Assembly (NCBI GenBank): GCA_002508545.1 | Contig: DAVH01000042.1 | Location: forward strand, 1-7,916 | DNA length: 7,916 nucleotides | Origin: Methanomassiliicoccus sp. UBA6 | GTDB lineage: Archaea; Thermoplasmatota; Thermoplasmata; Methanomassiliicoccales; Methanomassiliicoccaceae | Reading direction: 5' to 3' | Shown here: one piece after another, positions 5,779-7,916 of the stretch | How positions within the stretch are numbered: the first letter of the stretch is position 1 | Layout: every line of letters begins with the position of its first letter | Notes under the pieces: model-generated | What the model saw: the letters and a program-made list of their open reading frames with translations, nothing else | Database searches by the model: none | Told to the model about the DNA's origin: nothing | Program-made: the position numbers and the translations under genes

Positions 5779-5812
5779 CTCTTCCATGGCTAGCCCTGAT
5801 AAAGAGAGAGTC

Positions 5813-6232
5813 ATGGGTAGCTATAGGAAGGTCCTGACGGTCAGGACCTCAGCGGAAGGCGACATCGTCGACCTCACCGAGGAGCTCAATTCCACAGTGC
5901 GGGCATCCAAGTTCATGGATGGCCTGGCCTGCGTGTTCATCTGTCACTCCACCGCCGCCTTGTTCACCATAGAGAACGAGGAAGGCCTCCGAGCAGACAT
6001 GAGGGAGGGCCTGCAGCGCCTGTTCCCCAAGGAGATCGATTACGAGCACCACCGGCGCTGGGGGGACGGCAACGGCCACTCCCACATACGCTCCGCGTTC
6101 CTGGGCACATCACTGACCGTTCCCTTCCACGAGGGGGTCCCGCAGCTCGGCACCTGGCAGCAGGTCGTCCTGATGGAGCTGGACAACCGCGGAAGGGAGA
6201 GGAAGATCATCATACAGATCATTGGAGAATAA
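5813..6232 (+). CDS. yjbQ: YjbQ/UPF0047 family protein (annotated elsewhere as secondary thiamine-phosphate synthase enzyme)
   Basis: From the ATG at 5813 the protein has 139 residues, the normal family length, and begins directly with the first beta strand (YRKVLTVRTSAEGDIVDLTEEL). Family signatures are CHSTAAL with its histidine at 45, and NEEGLRADM (54-62). GDGNGHSHIR (84-93), LGTWQQVVLMELD (112-124) and the closing IIIQIIGE are also conserved. Members are small trimeric proteins with clustered conserved histidines. E. coli YjbQ showed weak thiamine phosphate synthase activity, but the true role is not settled. The ATG at 5786 would add nine residues (ASPDKERV) that the family lacks and that lie before the predicted transcription start. 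The beta-CASP nuclease gene follows after 16 bases, so the two are probably co-transcribed. No thiamine genes are visible nearby. Confidence 0.92.
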   Translation: MGSYRKVLTVRTSAEGDIVDLTEELNSTVRASKFMDGLACVFICHSTAALFTIENEEGLRADMREGLQRLFPKEIDYEHHRRWGDGNGHSHIRSAFLGTSLTVPFHEGVPQLGTWQQVVLMELDNRGRERKIIIQIIGE

Positions 6233-6233
6233 C

Positions 6234-6240
6234 AAGGAGG
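6234..6240 (+). promoter_or_regulatory. Shine-Dalgarno sequence of the beta-CASP gene
   Basis: AAGGAGG lies 8 bases before the ATG at 6249 and starts one base after the yjbQ stop. It rules out the in-frame TTG at 6222, which would place the start inside yjbQ and upstream of the ribosome site. Confidence 0.8.
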
Positions 6241-6248
6241 CAAGAAAA

Positions 6249-7499
6249 ATGAAGATAAAGTTCCTGGGAGGGGCGGACGTCGTAGGCCGCATGGGCATGC
6301 TCGTGCAGAACAAGGGCGCCACCCTTCTCTTCGAGTATGGGATGACCGCATCCAAACCCCCAACCTACCCGCTGGCCGCACCCCCCGTGGACATGGCGTT
6401 CCTGACCCACAGCCATCTCGACCACTGTGGAATGATGCCCTGGCTGTGCGGGAAGTACGACACCGAGGTCGTCGCCACCCCCACCACCGTGGACGTCGCC
6501 GAGCTCCTGGTCCGCGACTCGCTGAAGATCGCCGGCCTCGAGGGCTACCCCAAGCCGTACGACGAGGCGGACATCCTGGCGATGATGCGCAACTTCACCA
6601 CGATGACCTACGGCGAGATCATGGACGTCGGAGGGTTCGAGGTGTCGCTGCACCCCGCGGGCCACCTGCCCGGGGCGGCGATGTACGAGCTGAAGGGCGA
6701 GCAGACCACCGTGTTCACCGGGGACATGCACACCTACAACATGCGCCTGGTGTGGGGCGCCCACCCGGTGCAGTGCGACAACCTCATCATCGAGGGCACC
6801 TACTCCGGGCGCCTTCACCCGGACAGGCAGAAGACCGAGTACGAGCTGATCGAGAAGGTCAAGGAGGTAGTGGAGCGGGGCGGGACGGCGATCCTACCGT
6901 GCTTCGCCGTTGGCAGAACGCAGGAGATCATGCTCATCCTCAAGGACCTGAAGTACAACATGTGGGTCGACGGGATGGGCAAGACGATCAACCGGCTGTA
7001 CCTCGACCGTCCGGAGTACATCCGCTCGGAGAAGGCGCTCAAGGCGGCCAAGCGCCGCTTCAACGAGGTGAGGACGCCCCAGGACCGCCAGAAGGCCCGC
7101 CGGGACGCCCAGGTCATCGTCACCACCGGCGGCATGCTGGACGGGGGACCGGTGCTCACCTACCTCGACGACGTGAAGAACGACCCCAAGAGCGCGGTGC
7201 TGCTCAGCGGCTACCAGGTGGACGGCTCCAACGGCAAGGCGCTGCTGGACGAGGGCGTGATCAACGTCCAGGCCACTAAGGAGGAGATCCCCCATCCGGT
7301 CAGGATCAAGTGCGAGGTCAAGAAGTACGACCTCAGCGCCCACGCCGACCAGGCCGAGCTGCTCGCGTTCATCAGGGCATGCAAGCCGGAGAAGGTCATC
7401 ATCATGCACTCCGACGACCGCGAGCCGCTGGCCGAGGCGGTGAGGCAGGAGGGCATCAAGGTCCTGCTGCCCAAGGCCGAAGAGGAAGTCGAGCTCTAG
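6249..7499 (+). CDS. Beta-CASP metallo-beta-lactamase ribonuclease (aCPSF2-like, no KH domains)
   Basis: This 416-residue protein has a metallo-beta-lactamase fold with an inserted beta-CASP domain. Zinc-site motifs visible are THSHLDHCG (H54, H56, D58, H59), PAGH (H139) and FTGD (D159). Beta-CASP motif A is IEGTY (E182), motif B is LSAHAD (H365) and motif C is MHSDD (H387). CFAVGRTQE (218-226) and VTTGGMLDGGP (291-301) are also typical. It should be a cytoplasmic RNA endo- or exonuclease for RNA processing and decay. Without N-terminal KH domains it is not the termination factor FttA/aCPSF1. Its length fits aCPSF2, and archaeal RNase J is the alternative. Two residues are unusual. The acidic residue of the first motif, normally Asp, is E29 in LLFEYG, and the Gly that usually follows the motif C histidine is Ser. 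The stop TAG is followed one codon later by TAA. Confidence 0.93.
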   Translation: MKIKFLGGADVVGRMGMLVQNKGATLLFEYGMTASKPPTYPLAAPPVDMAFLTHSHLDHCGMMPWLCGKYDTEVVATPTTVDVAELLVRDSLKIAGLEGYPKPYDEADILAMMRNFTTMTYGEIMDVGGFEVSLHPAGHLPGAAMYELKGEQTTVFTGDMHTYNMRLVWGAHPVQCDNLIIEGTYSGRLHPDRQKTEYELIEKVKEVVERGGTAILPCFAVGRTQEIMLILKDLKYNMWVDGMGKTINRLYLDRPEYIRSEKALKAAKRRFNEVRTPQDRQKARRDAQVIVTTGGMLDGGPVLTYLDDVKNDPKSAVLLSGYQVDGSNGKALLDEGVINVQATKEEIPHPVRIKCEVKKYDLSAHADQAELLAFIRACKPEKVIIMHSDDREPLAEAVRQEGIKVLLPKAEEEVEL

Positions 7500-7537
7500 G
7501 CCTAAAGTTCAATAGCCCGGCGCCTGATTCCCGGGTC

Positions 7538-7916
7538 ATGAGCGGCATCGAGGACTTCCTCCGCGAGGACATCGGCCAGGGCGACATAACCTCCGAGGCG
7601 CTGATCGGCGACCGCAAGGGCTCGGGCGCGATCATCGCCAAGCAGGAGTGCGTCATCGCCGGCCTCGAGGAGGCGGCCGAGGCGTTCACCCTCCTGGGCC
7701 TGCGGGCCTCGCCCCTGGTGAGGGACGGGGACAGGGTGGCGCGCGGCACCGCCGTGCTCACGGTCGAAGGGGACCTGAAGGCCATCCTCGCCGGGGAGAG
7801 GGTCGCGCTGAACCTCGTGATGCGCATGTCGGGCATCGCCACCGCCACCCGCGAAGTGCTCTCCGCCTGCCAGGCCAGGAACCCCGCGGTGATCGTGGCC
7901 GCCACCCGCAAGACCA
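7538..7916 (+). CDS. nadC: Nicotinate-nucleotide pyrophosphorylase (quinolinate phosphoribosyltransferase), N-terminal part
   Basis: The first 126 residues are present and the rest lies beyond the right edge. NadC converts quinolinate and phosphoribosyl pyrophosphate to nicotinate mononucleotide, CO2 and pyrophosphate, the last step specific to de novo NAD synthesis. Recognisable parts are the start FLREDIGQGDITSEAL (7-22), a hammerhead-like domain with VRDGDRVARGTAVLTVEG (61-78), and GERVALNLVMRMSGIATATR (86-105). The phosphoribosyl/quinolinate-binding TRKT comes at 123-126, on the last bases of the window. The ATG at 7538 gives the expected family N-terminus. No Shine-Dalgarno sequence is seen. 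The gap after the nuclease gene is 38 bases, with a weak AT-rich stretch at 7503-7511 that could be a TATA box for a near-leaderless mRNA, so it may or may not be co-transcribed with the nuclease. Confidence 0.95.
   Translation, partial: MSGIEDFLREDIGQGDITSEALIGDRKGSGAIIAKQECVIAGLEEAAEAFTLLGLRASPLVRDGDRVARGTAVLTVEGDLKAILAGERVALNLVMRMSGIATATREVLSACQARNPAVIVAATRKT

Larger units (their letters stand above)
5640..5812. other. Divergent promoter region between the HTH gene and yjbQ
   Basis: I see no gene here. Each end has a TATA box (5651-5660 minus, 5771-5778 plus). Between them lie a 7-bp inverted repeat (5690-5712) and two GGATGC direct repeats one helical turn apart (5723-5728 and 5733-5738). 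These make it a plausible regulator-binding region. Confidence 0.5.

Noticed and set aside
5640..5785. A non-coding RNA or tRNA between the divergent genes
   Set aside because: I found no cloverleaf, no conserved tRNA loop sequence and no terminator; the hairpin at 5690-5712 is better explained as an operator or chance palindrome.
6222..6248. Earlier TTG start for the nuclease, adding nine residues
   Set aside because: It lies inside yjbQ and upstream of a strong AAGGAGG site that is correctly spaced for the ATG at 6249; the added residues precede the first beta strand.
6219..6818. A 199-codon minus-strand frame over the start of the nuclease gene
   Set aside because: Shadow of the beta-CASP coding strand; no recognisable protein features and no promoter or ribosome site.
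1..7916. CRISPR arrays, insertion sequences, toxin-antitoxin or defence genes
   Set aside because: No regularly spaced repeats, terminal inverted repeats, transposase or defence-type domains are visible; the genes are mostly conserved housekeeping ones.

Overview
The window reads as a piece of a GC-rich euryarchaeal chromosome, most likely class Thermoplasmata and plausibly Methanomassiliicoccales-like. Evidence for Archaea is a homotrimer-type PCNA, a TFS-type RNA polymerase cleavage factor, a geranylgeranyl reductase family protein, a transketolase split into two genes, a lone beta-CASP ribonuclease and TATA boxes about 25 bases before several starts. The lineage is inferred from overall protein resemblance only. 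Nothing in the window looks mobile: there are no insertion sequences, CRISPR arrays, tRNA or rRNA genes.

Layout. Everything left of about 5,630 is on the minus strand and everything right of about 5,810 is on the plus strand. The minus-strand genes, in order of transcription, are: a small helix-turn-helix protein (5627-5268); a membrane protein of unknown function with a charged tail (5173-4253); TFS (4178-3843); the PCNA sliding clamp (3760-3023); a three-gene operon of transketolase N-part, transketolase C-part and transaldolase (2873-440); and the start of a geranylgeranyl reductase family flavoprotein that runs off the left edge (376-1). The plus-strand genes are a YjbQ/UPF0047 protein (5813-6232), a beta-CASP metallo-beta-lactamase nuclease (6249-7499), and nadC, which is cut by the right edge (7538-7916).

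How they work together. The tktN-tktC-tal operon is a complete non-oxidative pentose phosphate branch. Its three genes are joined by two 4-base ATGA overlaps, and active-site residues mark the last one as a true transaldolase rather than a fructose-6-phosphate aldolase. TFS and PCNA are adjacent information-processing genes. The yjbQ and beta-CASP genes are 16 bases apart and are probably one transcript. Several promoter-proximal genes (geranylgeranyl reductase, TFS, HTH protein) have TATA boxes that predict leaderless or near-leaderless mRNAs. PCNA, transaldolase and the beta-CASP gene carry clear Shine-Dalgarno sequences.

Most of the window is well-understood housekeeping DNA, and I see no convincing new multi-gene system. 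The parts most worth a second look are the HTH protein with its repeat-bearing divergent promoter region, the membrane protein with a perfect 7-bp hairpin just before its start, and some non-standard residues in the beta-CASP nuclease.
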